Source: Antarctobacter albus (GTDB taxonomy: Bacteria; Pseudomonadota; Alphaproteobacteria; Rhodobacterales; Rhodobacteraceae). Taken from it: DNA of 64,000 nt. The stretch lies in assembly GCF_900101505.1 (NCBI RefSeq), contig NZ_FMZI01000016.1, positions 1 to 64,000 on the forward strand. Reading direction: 5' to 3'. The notes under the pieces are model-generated. The model had not been told where the DNA came from, did no database searches, and saw nothing but the letters and a program-made list of their open reading frames with translations. Position numbers and translations under genes: made by a program. Below, piece after piece: positions 34,872 to 43,091 of this stretch; position 1 is the first letter of the stretch, and each line of letters begins with the position of its first letter.

Positions 34872-36425
34872 GTGTCTATTGCCCGCCTTGCCGCTGCTGT
34901 TTCGTTCATCTCAATTGCCGGCGCGGCCCCGGCGCAGGACCTGATGCTGTTCCCGCCCGAGACCTTCGGGCAGGTGGTGGCACCGCGCAACGAGTCGATG
35001 CTGGACGTCCAGCTTGAGGCGCAGGTGGGGTCCTACAACAACGAGTTCGTGTCCAGCTATGGCGACAGGTCGATCTTTGCGCGCACGGGCCGCGCGGTGG
35101 GGATGTTGCAGATCCTGACCAATGTCGGCCATGCGCCCTGCACCGCCTTTCTTGTCGAGGGCAACAAGCTGGTGACCAATCACCATTGCGTGCCGGGTAT
35201 CCTGAAACATCCCAGGATGGTGGAGAAGGGCGCAACCAGTATCGCGGCGGTGCAGTTCCACGCCGGTTTCCTGCGCGACGGGATCGAGGCGGGGGTCAAG
35301 AGCTTTCACGTCAACCCGGTGCCGCTGGAGACCAGCGAGGCGCTGGACTACACGGTGCTGCAGGTGCTGGGCGATGCCAATGCCGAGTTCGGCGCGCTGG
35401 AGCTTTCGGCGGCGGTTCCCAATGACCGCGATCCCTTCTGGGTGATCGGGCACCCGATGGGCGAGGCGCAGCGGATCAGCCGCGAGAAATGCCAGGCGGA
35501 CAGTCCGGCCCTGGCCGGACATAGGCTGCGGCACACCTGCGATACGCTGCCGGGGAATTCCGGTTCTCCGGTGATCGACGCAGGGTCGCAGAAGGTGATC
35601 GGGCTGCATCACGCCGGGAGCCGTGCGGGGGATGTGAATTTCGCCGTGCCGATGGCGGAGATATTGGCTCAGTCGAAGGTGTTGAAGGCGGTCGCCAAGG
35701 CGCCGCCAGCCAAGGCGGACGCCGAAAGGGACGCTGAACGGGCGTTGGAAGCGGCGCTGGCCGAGCTGGCGAAGCTGCGCGCGGAAAAGGCGGAACAAGC
35801 CGTTGCGGTGCAGGCGAAACCGGTTGAGCCCGCCGACCCGGCGCCGGTTGCAGAGCCGGTGGACGCGCGCGACATCCTGCGCCAGACGCAATCGCATCTG
35901 AACAGGCTGGGCTGTGATGCGGGCACGCCGGACGGGATCACGGGGCCACGGACCCGCGAGGCATTCCGCCGGTTTCTTGTCGCGACGGATGTTGCGCTCG
36001 AGGCTGGCGATCTTGGGACGGCGCAGGCGCTGGAGGCCATCAAGGTGCGGTCGGGCACCGTCTGCAAACAGGTGGTCGCGGCCCCTGCACCGGAGGCGGA
36101 CACACCTCGGGAACCGGGGCAGTCCGCGCCTCCTGCACCGGTTTATTCGATGGTCGGGACATGGAGCTGGTCTGCAACCTGTCCGCTGGGTGTGGCCTCC
36201 GGGACCACCACCTATCGGTCGGCGGGGGGCAATGCCTTTACCGGGACGATCAGCGGCACATCGGGCAGCGGGACAACGCGAGGCAGTCTGAACGGGCGCA
36301 GCTACTCGGCCACGGAGACCTTTGGTTGGGTCACCAATACCGCCAGTGGCACCTTGTCCAAGGATGGCCGGTCACTGAGTATCAGCGTTTCGAATGGCTG
36401 TCGCGTCACGGTCCGCAAGAATTAG
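34872..36425 (+). CDS. Secreted trypsin-like serine protease with C-terminal extensions
   Basis: 517 residues. A signal peptide (LAAAVSFISIAGAAPA) is followed by an S1/S6-type trypsin fold: His104/105 in TNHHC, Asp159 in LDYTVL, Ser230 in GNSGSP. A charged helix of coiled-coil character covers residues about 275-312. A peptidoglycan-binding-like segment follows (QSHLNRLGCDAGTPDGITGPRTREAFRRF). The Ser/Thr/Gly-rich C-terminal domain (from about 425, GTWSWSATCPLG) resembles no family I can name. It starts at GTG 34872 and is convergent with cbiO. It may act at the periplasmic cell wall. Confidence 0.8.
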   Translation: MSIARLAAAVSFISIAGAAPAQDLMLFPPETFGQVVAPRNESMLDVQLEAQVGSYNNEFVSSYGDRSIFARTGRAVGMLQILTNVGHAPCTAFLVEGNKLVTNHHCVPGILKHPRMVEKGATSIAAVQFHAGFLRDGIEAGVKSFHVNPVPLETSEALDYTVLQVLGDANAEFGALELSAAVPNDRDPFWVIGHPMGEAQRISREKCQADSPALAGHRLRHTCDTLPGNSGSPVIDAGSQKVIGLHHAGSRAGDVNFAVPMAEILAQSKVLKAVAKAPPAKADAERDAERALEAALAELAKLRAEKAEQAVAVQAKPVEPADPAPVAEPVDARDILRQTQSHLNRLGCDAGTPDGITGPRTREAFRRFLVATDVALEAGDLGTAQALEAIKVRSGTVCKQVVAAPAPEADTPREPGQSAPPAPVYSMVGTWSWSATCPLGVASGTTTYRSAGGNAFTGTISGTSGSGTTRGSLNGRSYSATETFGWVTNTASGTLSKDGRSLSISVSNGCRVTVRKN

Positions 36426-36445
36426 CGCGGCGGGGTGGACCGTGC

Positions 36446-37090
36446 CTAGACCCCCACCAGCCGCCCCTCCCGCAACTCCAGCGCGCAGGGCGCGATCCTC
36501 TCCCGAAACGCCGGGTCGTGTGACACCAGCAGGATCGGCAGCGGCAGGGCGTCGATGATCTCGGTCAGGCGGGCCTGGTTTTCCGGGTCGAGCGCGTTGG
36601 TCGGTTCGTCCAGCAGCAGCACCTCGGGCGACATGGCGAGGACCGTGGCGAGGGTCACGAGGCGCTTCTCGCCGCCCGACAGCTTGTGCGTGACACGGTC
36701 GCGCAGGTGCAGCAGGTCGAGCACCATGAGGGTCTGTTCGACCACGGCCAGCGCCTCGTCCCGGCTCTTGCCCAGGTTCAGGGGGCCAAAGGCCACGTCC
36801 TCGGCCACGGTGGGACAGAACAGCTGATCGTCGGGGTCCTGGAACACCAGCCCGATGCGGCGGCGGACCTCGTGGAAGTCCTTTTCGCGGCTGCGGGCCT
36901 GGTCGAAGATGGTCACGGTGCCTGAGGTGGGCCGTTGCAGCCCGAGGATCATCCGCAGAAGCGTCGACTTGCCGGCGCCGTTGGGGCCGGTCAAGGACAG
37001 CCGCTCGCCGGGGCCAAGGCGCATCGAGGCGCCGTTCAGCACCGGGGGCTGGCCGGGATAGGCAAAGTGCAGATCGTCCAGTTCGATCAT
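36446..37090 (-). CDS. cbiO: Cobalt ECF transporter ATP-binding protein
   Basis: ATPase of the energy-coupling-factor importer, 214 residues (short for CbiO, which is often 270, but complete in motifs). Walker A GPNGAGKSTLLRMILGL, Q-loop VFQDPDDQLFCPTVAEDVAFGP (typical of ECF ATPases), signature LSGGEKRLVTLATVLAM, Walker B VLLLDEPTNALDP and the switch VSHDPAF. The start ATG 37090 overlaps the cbiQ stop. It is last in the riboswitch-2 operon. Confidence 0.9.
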   Translation of the reverse strand: MIELDDLHFAYPGQPPVLNGASMRLGPGERLSLTGPNGAGKSTLLRMILGLQRPTSGTVTIFDQARSREKDFHEVRRRIGLVFQDPDDQLFCPTVAEDVAFGPLNLGKSRDEALAVVEQTLMVLDLLHLRDRVTHKLSGGEKRLVTLATVLAMSPEVLLLDEPTNALDPENQARLTEIIDALPLPILLVSHDPAFRERIAPCALELREGRLVGV

Positions 37091-37875
37091 CGCAGCGTCA
37101 ATTCCAGTGTCAGCAGCAGGGCGAAGGCGCCGAAGAGAACCAGCGCAAAGAGCGCGTCGGCACGGGTACAGCGGAACTCTTGCAAAAGCACGATCCGGCC
37201 CGAGAATCCACGGCATTTCATGGCGCCCAACAGGCGTTCGGAACGCTCGATGGCGCGCACCATCATCATCCCGACCAGGTAGCCGAAGCTGCGGTAGCTG
37301 TGCCAGTTGGTGCCGGGACGAAAGCCGCGCACCTTCATCGCGGCGCGCAGGCGCAGGTATTCCTGGCGCAGCACCTCGACGTAGCGGATGGTGAACATCA
37401 TCAGGTGCACCAGGGTTTCCGGCGTCTTCAGGCGGTAGAGCGCGTGGCCCAGCGTGACCGGCTCCATCGTGCCGACGAGGGTGATGAGGGCGAGGACCAC
37501 GGCATTGGCGGTCAGGCCGATCTGGATGGCGCGGGCAAACCCCTGCCAGGAGGCAGGATAGCCCCAGAGGGTGAAGATCGGGTCGCCGGGCACGGTGAAG
37601 GGCAGGAGCAGCAGCATGAAGAGGATGAAGCCGTCGACCATCGCGACACGTTTCAGCGTCCTTGCCGGGGGCAGGCGCGATAGCGCCAGAAGGGTCAGGG
37701 ACAGCGCCAGCGCGGCGGTCAGCGCGACCAGGTTGTCCAGCGCCACCACGAAGACGCCATAGGCGATGGCGGACAGGATGCGCACGCGCGGGTCCAGTGC
37801 GGCGATGGGGCCGGGGCCGCGCCGGGGGCCGTCACCGGGCAGGGCGGCGCTGGTGTTCGACAGGATATGCGTCAC
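37087..37875 (-). CDS. cbiQ: Cobalt ECF transporter transmembrane protein
   Basis: T-component of the ECF importer, 262 residues with 5-6 membrane segments. LDPRVRILSAIAYGVFVVAL lies near the start. The coupling helices with Ala-Arg-Gly-type motifs appear as RLRAAMKVRGFRPG and ERLLGAMKCRGFSGR, the second the canonical 'RGF' motif contacting the ATPase. GTG 37875 is selected because it overlaps the upstream stop (GTGA) and places LDPRVR near residue 30. It is coupled to cbiO. Confidence 0.9.
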   Translation of the reverse strand: MTHILSNTSAALPGDGPRRGPGPIAALDPRVRILSAIAYGVFVVALDNLVALTAALALSLTLLALSRLPPARTLKRVAMVDGFILFMLLLLPFTVPGDPIFTLWGYPASWQGFARAIQIGLTANAVVLALITLVGTMEPVTLGHALYRLKTPETLVHLMMFTIRYVEVLRQEYLRLRAAMKVRGFRPGTNWHSYRSFGYLVGMMMVRAIERSERLLGAMKCRGFSGRIVLLQEFRCTRADALFALVLFGAFALLLTLELTLR

Positions 37876-38453
37876 GCCCCGGCCTGCGATTTGAGCTGGC
37901 GCCGGGCGGCGATGTAGAAGCCCAGCCCGAAGAGCCCGAGGATATAGCCCATGCCGCCGAGGATGGTCTGCAGGTCGTTCTTTTCGCGGTAGGCGGCGAT
38001 CTCGCGGCGCAGGGGGCGCATCTCGTCTCGGACGATGCGGGCAATCTCGGCCCGGTCGGCATCCGACAGCGCGAGGCCGGGGGCCGCGGGCGCCGTCGTG
38101 GGGGCGGGCGCTGCGGGTTCGGGCGCGGCGACACCCAGGATGCGGGCGACCTCTTCGGCGGGCATGGTGACATTGGCCAGGTGCCCGGCGCCGAGGTCCG
38201 AGCGGAAGGTATGGGCGACGGGTTCGGTCGGCGTGTAGATGAAAAACCCGTCGGCGTCGGTCACGGTCTCGCCCAGCAGCGTGCCGTCGGGGCCATAGAC
38301 CTCGACCGGCTGGTCGGTGGCCATGTCGCCGTTGGAAAAGCCGATTTCGCCCTCGATGGCGCTGCCCGAGGGGAAGACCGCGGCGATGACCTTGTGTGCC
38401 AGTGCCGGGACGGGCAGGGCCAGCAGGCACAGGAGCAGCGCCAGCCGGATCAT
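37872..38453 (-). CDS. cbiL: CbiL/NikL-like accessory protein of cobalt transporter
   Basis: 193 residues. A signal peptide (IRLALLLCLLALPVPALA) leads into a periplasmic beta-type domain beginning HKVIAAVFPSGSAIEGEIGFSNGDMA with DADGFFIYTPTEP. A Pro/Ala linker and a helical segment (ADRAEIARIVRDEMRPLRREIAAYREKND) follow, then one C-terminal membrane helix (ILGGMGYILGLFGLGFYIAARR). NikL/CbiL proteins replace CbiN in some ECF metal importers. It overlaps cbiM and cbiQ by 4 bp. Confidence 0.82.
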   Translation of the reverse strand: MIRLALLLCLLALPVPALAHKVIAAVFPSGSAIEGEIGFSNGDMATDQPVEVYGPDGTLLGETVTDADGFFIYTPTEPVAHTFRSDLGAGHLANVTMPAEEVARILGVAAPEPAAPAPTTAPAAPGLALSDADRAEIARIVRDEMRPLRREIAAYREKNDLQTILGGMGYILGLFGLGFYIAARRQLKSQAGA

Positions 38454-39067
38454 GCCTCGGCCTCCTTCATCGACAGGAAGAGATCGGGTTTGACCTTGCG
38501 CGCCAGCAGGACCGCAAAGCCGGTGAGTAGCCCTTCGATGACCATGATCGGCAGGTGGGCGACAAAGACAAGGTGCGCGACGGCGAGGAATTCGTCGCCC
38601 GAGAACATCAGCGAGAGGGCGACGAAGAGCGTCGTCAGGGCGGTGGCGCAGGCGCCGCCGATGCCGCCCCAGATCGCCGCCCCGACAGGACCGCCGCGCA
38701 GGATCAGCGGGCGGAAGACCAGCCCGACGAGGACCGCCGCAAGGGCGATATTGACGGTGTTCACCCCCAGCACGGTCAGCCCGCCAAAGCCGAAAAAGAC
38801 CGCCTGCAGCACCAGGCCGACGAAAAGCGCCGGGAAGGCGGCCCAGCCGAGGATCAACCCGGCCAGACCGTTGAGGATGAGATGCACCGACGACGGACCC
38901 ACGGGCACATGGATCAGCGAGGTCACGAAGAAACTGGCCGAGAGCACGCCTGCCGCCGGGATACGGTCCAGCGGCAGGGCGCGCAGACCCAGGGCAATGC
39001 CGCCCGCCGCCGCCACGGCGCCGCCGATGACGACCGGGTTCGAGAGGGCTCCGTCGACGATGTGCAT
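38450..39067 (-). CDS. cbiM: Cobalt ECF transporter substrate-binding component
   Basis: S-component that binds the metal ion, 205 residues with 6-7 membrane segments. The N-terminus begins MHIVDGALSNPV, where the conserved His2 and the free amino terminus coordinate Co2+/Ni2+ in the family. Next come HVPVGPSSVHLILNGLAGLILGWAAFPALFVGLVLQAVFFGFGGLTVLGVNTVNIALAA and AHLPIMVIEGLLTGF. The riboswitch upstream argues for cobalt over nickel. 6 bp separate it from the NikK-like gene; it overlaps cbiL. Confidence 0.92.
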   Translation of the reverse strand: MHIVDGALSNPVVIGGAVAAAGGIALGLRALPLDRIPAAGVLSASFFVTSLIHVPVGPSSVHLILNGLAGLILGWAAFPALFVGLVLQAVFFGFGGLTVLGVNTVNIALAAVLVGLVFRPLILRGGPVGAAIWGGIGGACATALTTLFVALSLMFSGDEFLAVAHLVFVAHLPIMVIEGLLTGFAVLLARKVKPDLFLSMKEAEA

Positions 39068-39073
39068 CTTGGG

Positions 39074-39871
39074 TTACTCCAGTTCCCAGGCGCGGATCCA
39101 GAGGACTGCGTCCTGGCTCAGCTCCTTGCCCTCATGCTCGGTCGCCGGACCGGACCCGAGGGCGGCAAAGCCCCAGTACCCGGCCTTGGGGATGCCGAAG
39201 GTGAAATAGCCGTTGGCGTCCGAGATCGCCACGACGGCCCCTCCGGGCGGCGGGCTGGCCACGGGGGCGGTGGCGGCGGATCCGTCCATGTCCGGTTCGG
39301 CCGCCATGTACTCGATCTCGATTTCCGCGCCGGCGACGGGTTCACCATTGGCCAGCACCTGCCCGGTGAAGGTGGACCCGGCGATGATGTTGTAGGGCTT
39401 GTTCAGGGGCAGGATCTCGGTGGGCAGGCCCACGGGCGCCATCCAGTCGGTCGGCAGCGTGTTGCGGTTCAGCACGGACTTGGTGAACTGCTGGATGTAC
39501 TTGTCCTCGGATTCCTCGAAATAGGGCTGTGGCACCGTCACCAGCACATAGTCGCCAGAGCGTTTCACCGGGACCGAACCCAGGAAGGCGGCGGCGGAAT
39601 TGCTGGCGCCGGTAAAGGTGATCGGTTGCAGCGTGTCCATCAGGTCGGTCTTTTCGCCGCGATGAATGACATAGAACTCCTGCGGGCGCTCCAGGTCCAT
39701 GACATGGCCGTTTTCGAAGGGGTGCCAGAACACCAGCTTGACCGGCACCTCACCGGGACGGTCGATCATCGCGTCGGTGGTGTATTCCAGCAGGAAATGC
39801 GCGGGTGCCGCCGTGGGCAACGCCAGGAGCGCGCCAACAAGGGCCTGTTTTCCGGGGGCAAAAAAAGTCAC
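39074..39871 (-). CDS. NikK-like periplasmic DUF4198 protein
   Basis: 265 residues, first gene under riboswitch 2. A signal peptide (QALVGALLALPTAAPA) places AHFLLEYT at the mature N-terminus, where a histidine could bind metal. The body is a DUF4198-type beta domain (VKLVFWHPFENGHVMDLERPQEFYV, FTGQVLANGEPVAGAEIEIEYMA, ISDANGYFTFGIPKAGYWGFAAL). Such NikK/DUF4198 proteins accompany NikM/L-type ECF nickel or cobalt importers. Function as a periplasmic metal-capture subunit is inferred. Confidence 0.8.
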   Translation of the reverse strand: MTFFAPGKQALVGALLALPTAAPAHFLLEYTTDAMIDRPGEVPVKLVFWHPFENGHVMDLERPQEFYVIHRGEKTDLMDTLQPITFTGASNSAAAFLGSVPVKRSGDYVLVTVPQPYFEESEDKYIQQFTKSVLNRNTLPTDWMAPVGLPTEILPLNKPYNIIAGSTFTGQVLANGEPVAGAEIEIEYMAAEPDMDGSAATAPVASPPPGGAVVAISDANGYFTFGIPKAGYWGFAALGSGPATEHEGKELSQDAVLWIRAWELE

Positions 39872-40013
39872 TGATATCGTCCTTGTCCAGTCTGCGCCAT
39901 CCCCGGCGCAATGCGGTGGAGACGTGGGACAAGGCGGCCGGGGTCCGGACAGGACACAGGCCAGACGCTCACCCCGACGTCCGGTGGAGCCGTGGCCATC
40001 TGGGCCGCGGGTG

Positions 40014-40190
40014 TCCGGCAGGTCTCCTGACTCGCGGGTCTTTGCCTGGGCCTGCCTTCCCGGATTGCTCCAGTGGCGTCTTGGCCCGGCTCTCCGCTTA
40101 CAGTTGCGGGGGCAGTTGCCGGATTGGCGCGGATGCGCCGCACGGCATTCCCTCTTTCCCCCGGAAAGTCGCCTTTCCGGGACCGGTCAC
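40014..40190 (-). ncRNA. Cobalamin riboswitch 2, upstream of the cobalt importer
   Basis: Read on the minus strand from about 40190, it shows GAGGGAATGCCGTG, the B12-box GCCCCCGCAACTGTAAGCGG (about 40113-40094), GCCACTGG in the divergent form GACGCCACTGGAGC, CCGGGAAGGCAGG (about 40063-40051), and CGCGAGTCAGGAGACCTGCC ending near 40018. It precedes the NikK-like gene by about 145 bp and should repress cobalt uptake when coenzyme B12 is high. The intervening 39872-40013 holds no gene. Confidence 0.92.
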
Positions 40191-40331
40191 GGTTCTGTGT
40201 GTGACAGGTTCGCCAATGCGGGGCAATGGTCAAAGTGACAGGCCGGGGGGCTGTTTCGGTTTGACGGTTGACGGGGCGCGGCCGGAGGCGGATAGCTGTG
40301 GAAGACCGCTATCGCTAACGGAGGGCAGGGC

Positions 40332-41021
40332 ATGAAACGCTCGCGCATAAACGCCATCATGACGGAGGCGGACGAGATGATCCGTCGCCACGGGTTCACC
40401 CTGCCGCCCTTTGCGCAATGGTCGCCAGAGGCCTTCGTGGCGCAGGCGGGCGCGGCGCGGCATGTCATCGACTCTCGTTGTGGTTGGGACATCACCGACT
40501 ATGGCGCCGGGCGCTATGACGAGATGGGGCTGTTCCTGTTCACCCTGCGCAACGGGCTGCTGTCGGACCTGACCTCGGGGCGGGGGATGTGCTACGCGGA
40601 AAAGCTGCTGATCTCGAAACAGGACCAGCTTTCGCCGATGCACACCCATGTCATCAAGGCCGAGGACATCATCAACCGGGGTGGCGCGACGCTGGTGGTG
40701 GAGCTGTACGGATCTGACGACCAGGGCAATTTTGCCGAGGATCGCGGCGGCACCGTGATGTGTGACGGGATCGTGCACGACTATGTGGCGGGCGAAAAGC
40801 TGCAACTGGCGCCGGGCGAAAGCGTGACCCTGCGGCCCGGCGACTGGCACGCCTTCTGGGGCGAGGGCGGCGACGTGCTGATCGGCGAGGTCAGCACCGT
40901 GAACGACGACGAGACCGACAACATCTTTCGCGAACCGATCGGGCGCTTTTCCGACATCGAGGAGGACGAGGCGCCGCTGCACCTGCTGGTCAGCGACTAC
41001 AAGGCCTGGCTGGGGGCCTGA
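40332..41021 (+). CDS. D-lyxose isomerase-like sugar isomerase
   Basis: 229-residue cupin-fold protein of the D-lyxose ketol-isomerase family (which interconverts D-lyxose and D-xylulose, some also D-mannose and D-fructose). The metal-binding cupin residues are in PMHTHVIKAEDIINRGG (two His and a Glu), with a later His in LRPGDWHAFWGEG. N-terminal MKRSRINAIMTEADEMIRRHGFTLPPFAQWSPE is typical. It is the first of three same-strand genes with an aldo/keto reductase and an FAH protein, suggesting a pentose/aldose route. No transporter or regulator adjoins. Confidence 0.82.
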   Translation: MKRSRINAIMTEADEMIRRHGFTLPPFAQWSPEAFVAQAGAARHVIDSRCGWDITDYGAGRYDEMGLFLFTLRNGLLSDLTSGRGMCYAEKLLISKQDQLSPMHTHVIKAEDIINRGGATLVVELYGSDDQGNFAEDRGGTVMCDGIVHDYVAGEKLQLAPGESVTLRPGDWHAFWGEGGDVLIGEVSTVNDDETDNIFREPIGRFSDIEEDEAPLHLLVSDYKAWLGA

Positions 41022-41086
41022 GGCCGGGACTTGCCAATGCGGGAGGCGGGCGCCACTCTGCGCCCGTCGGCAAGAGGGGGCAGGAC

Positions 41087-42091
41087 ATGCTGAGACGGGC
41101 ACTAGGACAGGGTGGGCCGGAGGTATCGGCGCTGGGCATCGGGGCGATGTCCTTTGCGGGTTTTTACGGCGCGGTGAGCGAGGACGAGAGCCACGCGGTG
41201 CTGGATGCGGCGCTGGACGCCGGGGTCGATCACATCGACACCTCGAACGTCTATGGCATGGGCAAATCCGAAGAGATCATCGGCAGCTTCCTGAAACGCT
41301 ACGCGGGCAAGGGCGGCACCCCGTTCCGCATCGCCACCAAGGCCGGGATCACCCGCGACCCGGACACGGGCGCGCGCATTTTCGACAATACCGCCGCCCA
41401 CCTTGAGGCGGAGCTGGACAAGAGCCTGCAACGGCTGGGGCTGGAGCGGGTCGACCTGTTTTACGTCCATCGCCGCGATCCCCGGATCGAGATCGAGGAG
41501 GTGACGGAGTCGCTGGCGGCGCTGATCCGCAAGGGCAAGATCGCCTCTTTCGGCTATTCCGAGATCGCCCCCACCAGCCTGCGCCGCGCCGCCGCCGTGC
41601 ATCCGGTGGCCGCCGTGCAATCGGAGTATTCACTGCAGACGCGCCTGCCCGAGATGGGCCTGTTGCAGGCCTGCGAAGAGCTGGGCACCGCGCTGGTTGC
41701 CTTTTCGCCGGTGGGCCGGGCGCTCTTGTCCGATACGCCGCCGACGCCGGAACGGGTGGCGGCGGCGGGGTTCCTCAAGGTCAATCCGCGCTTCATCGGC
41801 GGCAACCTGGAACGCAACATCGCCGCCAGCCAAGGCTTGCGCGACCTGGCCGCAGAGGCGGGTTACGCCACGGCGACGCTGGCCATCGCCTGGGTGTTGT
41901 CGCAGGGGCGGACGGTGCACGCGATCCCCGGCACCCGCAGCCCGGGGCACCTGCACGAACTGGTGCGCGGGGCCTCGATGATGCTGGGCGACGACCTCAA
42001 GGCCGAAATCGAGCGCCGCCTGCCGCTGGGCTGGGCGCATGGGTCGCGCTATTCGGCAGAGCAGTGGATCGGCCCGGAATCCTATGGCTGA
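41087..42091 (+). CDS. Aldo/keto reductase
   Basis: NAD(P)H-linked TIM-barrel oxidoreductase, 334 residues. The catalytic tetrad is visible: Asp in DHIDTSNVYG with its Tyr, Lys in RIATKAG, and His in VDLFYVHRRDP. ERVAAAGFLKVNPRF and AIPGTRSPGHLHELV follow. In context with an aldose isomerase and an FAH-family enzyme it could act as an aldose (for example D-threo-aldose) dehydrogenase, though the family is too broad to fix a substrate. The ribosome site is GAGGGGGCAGG before ATG 41087. Confidence 0.85.
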   Translation: MLRRALGQGGPEVSALGIGAMSFAGFYGAVSEDESHAVLDAALDAGVDHIDTSNVYGMGKSEEIIGSFLKRYAGKGGTPFRIATKAGITRDPDTGARIFDNTAAHLEAELDKSLQRLGLERVDLFYVHRRDPRIEIEEVTESLAALIRKGKIASFGYSEIAPTSLRRAAAVHPVAAVQSEYSLQTRLPEMGLLQACEELGTALVAFSPVGRALLSDTPPTPERVAAAGFLKVNPRFIGGNLERNIAASQGLRDLAAEAGYATATLAIAWVLSQGRTVHAIPGTRSPGHLHELVRGASMMLGDDLKAEIERRLPLGWAHGSRYSAEQWIGPESYG

Positions 42092-42123
42092 GCCCGGCCT
42101 TCCCAAACACGAGGACAGTTGAC

Positions 42124-42819
42124 ATGGATTACGTTTTCCCGCCCGCACCGCAGGCCGGTGCCGCCGTCGCAGGCAGCGCGGCGCGTTTCCCGGTGCGCCG
42201 GATCTTTTGCGTCGGGCGCAACTATGCCGCCCATGTGCGCGAGATGGGCAAGGACCCGGACCGCGATCCGCCGTTCTTCTTCACCAAGCACGCGGGCGCA
42301 TTGGTCGACAGCGGCGCGACCGTGCCCTATCCGCCCGAGACCGGCGATTTTCACCACGAGGCGGAAATGGTGGTGGCCATCGGCACGGGCGGGCGCGACA
42401 TCGCCGAGGCGGACGCGCTGTCCCATGTCTGGGGCTATGCCGTGGGCAACGACCTGACCCGGCGCGACCTGCAGGCCGAGGCCAAGAAACAGGGGCGGCC
42501 CTGGGACTGGGCCAAGGATTTCGATGCCTCCGCCGTGGTCGGCCCGGTGCATCCGGTGGCCTCGGTCGGCCATCCGGACAAGGGGGCGATCCGGCTGACC
42601 GTCAACGGCGAGACGCGCCAGGACGGCGACCTGGCCGAGATGATCTGGACCGTGCCCGAGGTGATCTCGATCCTGTCGCACTCGATGAAACTGGCCCCCG
42701 GCGACCTGATCATGACCGGGACGCCCGCGGGCGTGGGCGCGCTGGCGCCCGGGGACATCTGCGTGGTCGAAATCGCGGGGCTGGGCCGGATCGAAACGTT
42801 GATCGGCCCGCGCGGCTGA
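42124..42819 (+). CDS. Fumarylacetoacetate hydrolase-family protein
   Basis: 231 residues, FAH fold. FCVGRNYAAHVREMG starts the domain. Metal ligands are in FHHEAEMVVAIG (Glu pair) and the later Asp in GYAVGNDLTRRDLQ, and the end shows LIMTGTPAGVGALAPGDICVVEIAGLG. The family covers acylpyruvate hydrolases, 2-keto-3-deoxy sugar-acid hydrolases and isomerases. Following the isomerase and reductase it may cleave or hydrate a keto-acid product of sugar oxidation (inference). ATG 42124 lies 32 bp after the reductase stop. Confidence 0.85.
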   Translation: MDYVFPPAPQAGAAVAGSAARFPVRRIFCVGRNYAAHVREMGKDPDRDPPFFFTKHAGALVDSGATVPYPPETGDFHHEAEMVVAIGTGGRDIAEADALSHVWGYAVGNDLTRRDLQAEAKKQGRPWDWAKDFDASAVVGPVHPVASVGHPDKGAIRLTVNGETRQDGDLAEMIWTVPEVISILSHSMKLAPGDLIMTGTPAGVGALAPGDICVVEIAGLGRIETLIGPRG

Positions 42820-43091
42820 GGCGGCGCCCGGTTTCCGGGCCATCCGGGTGACGCAACGACACCCTGCGTCAAAAAACTTGCCAGCCCGGATATTCGGGCG
42901 CACGCTCGTCGGAATTTCCCGTGTCCGGATTTTCTGATGAGTGTTTCTGTTCGCGCCCCCCTGGGGCGCCCGCACGCCCGACCCGCAAGGGCCTCAAGAC
43001 CTGAAATCGCAACGGGCCGCGCCACGGCAAGGCCCAAACGAGGCGCCAAGTAGTGCGGCCCCCCGCCGTTGGCAGGGGGAGGTCCGGCGTC

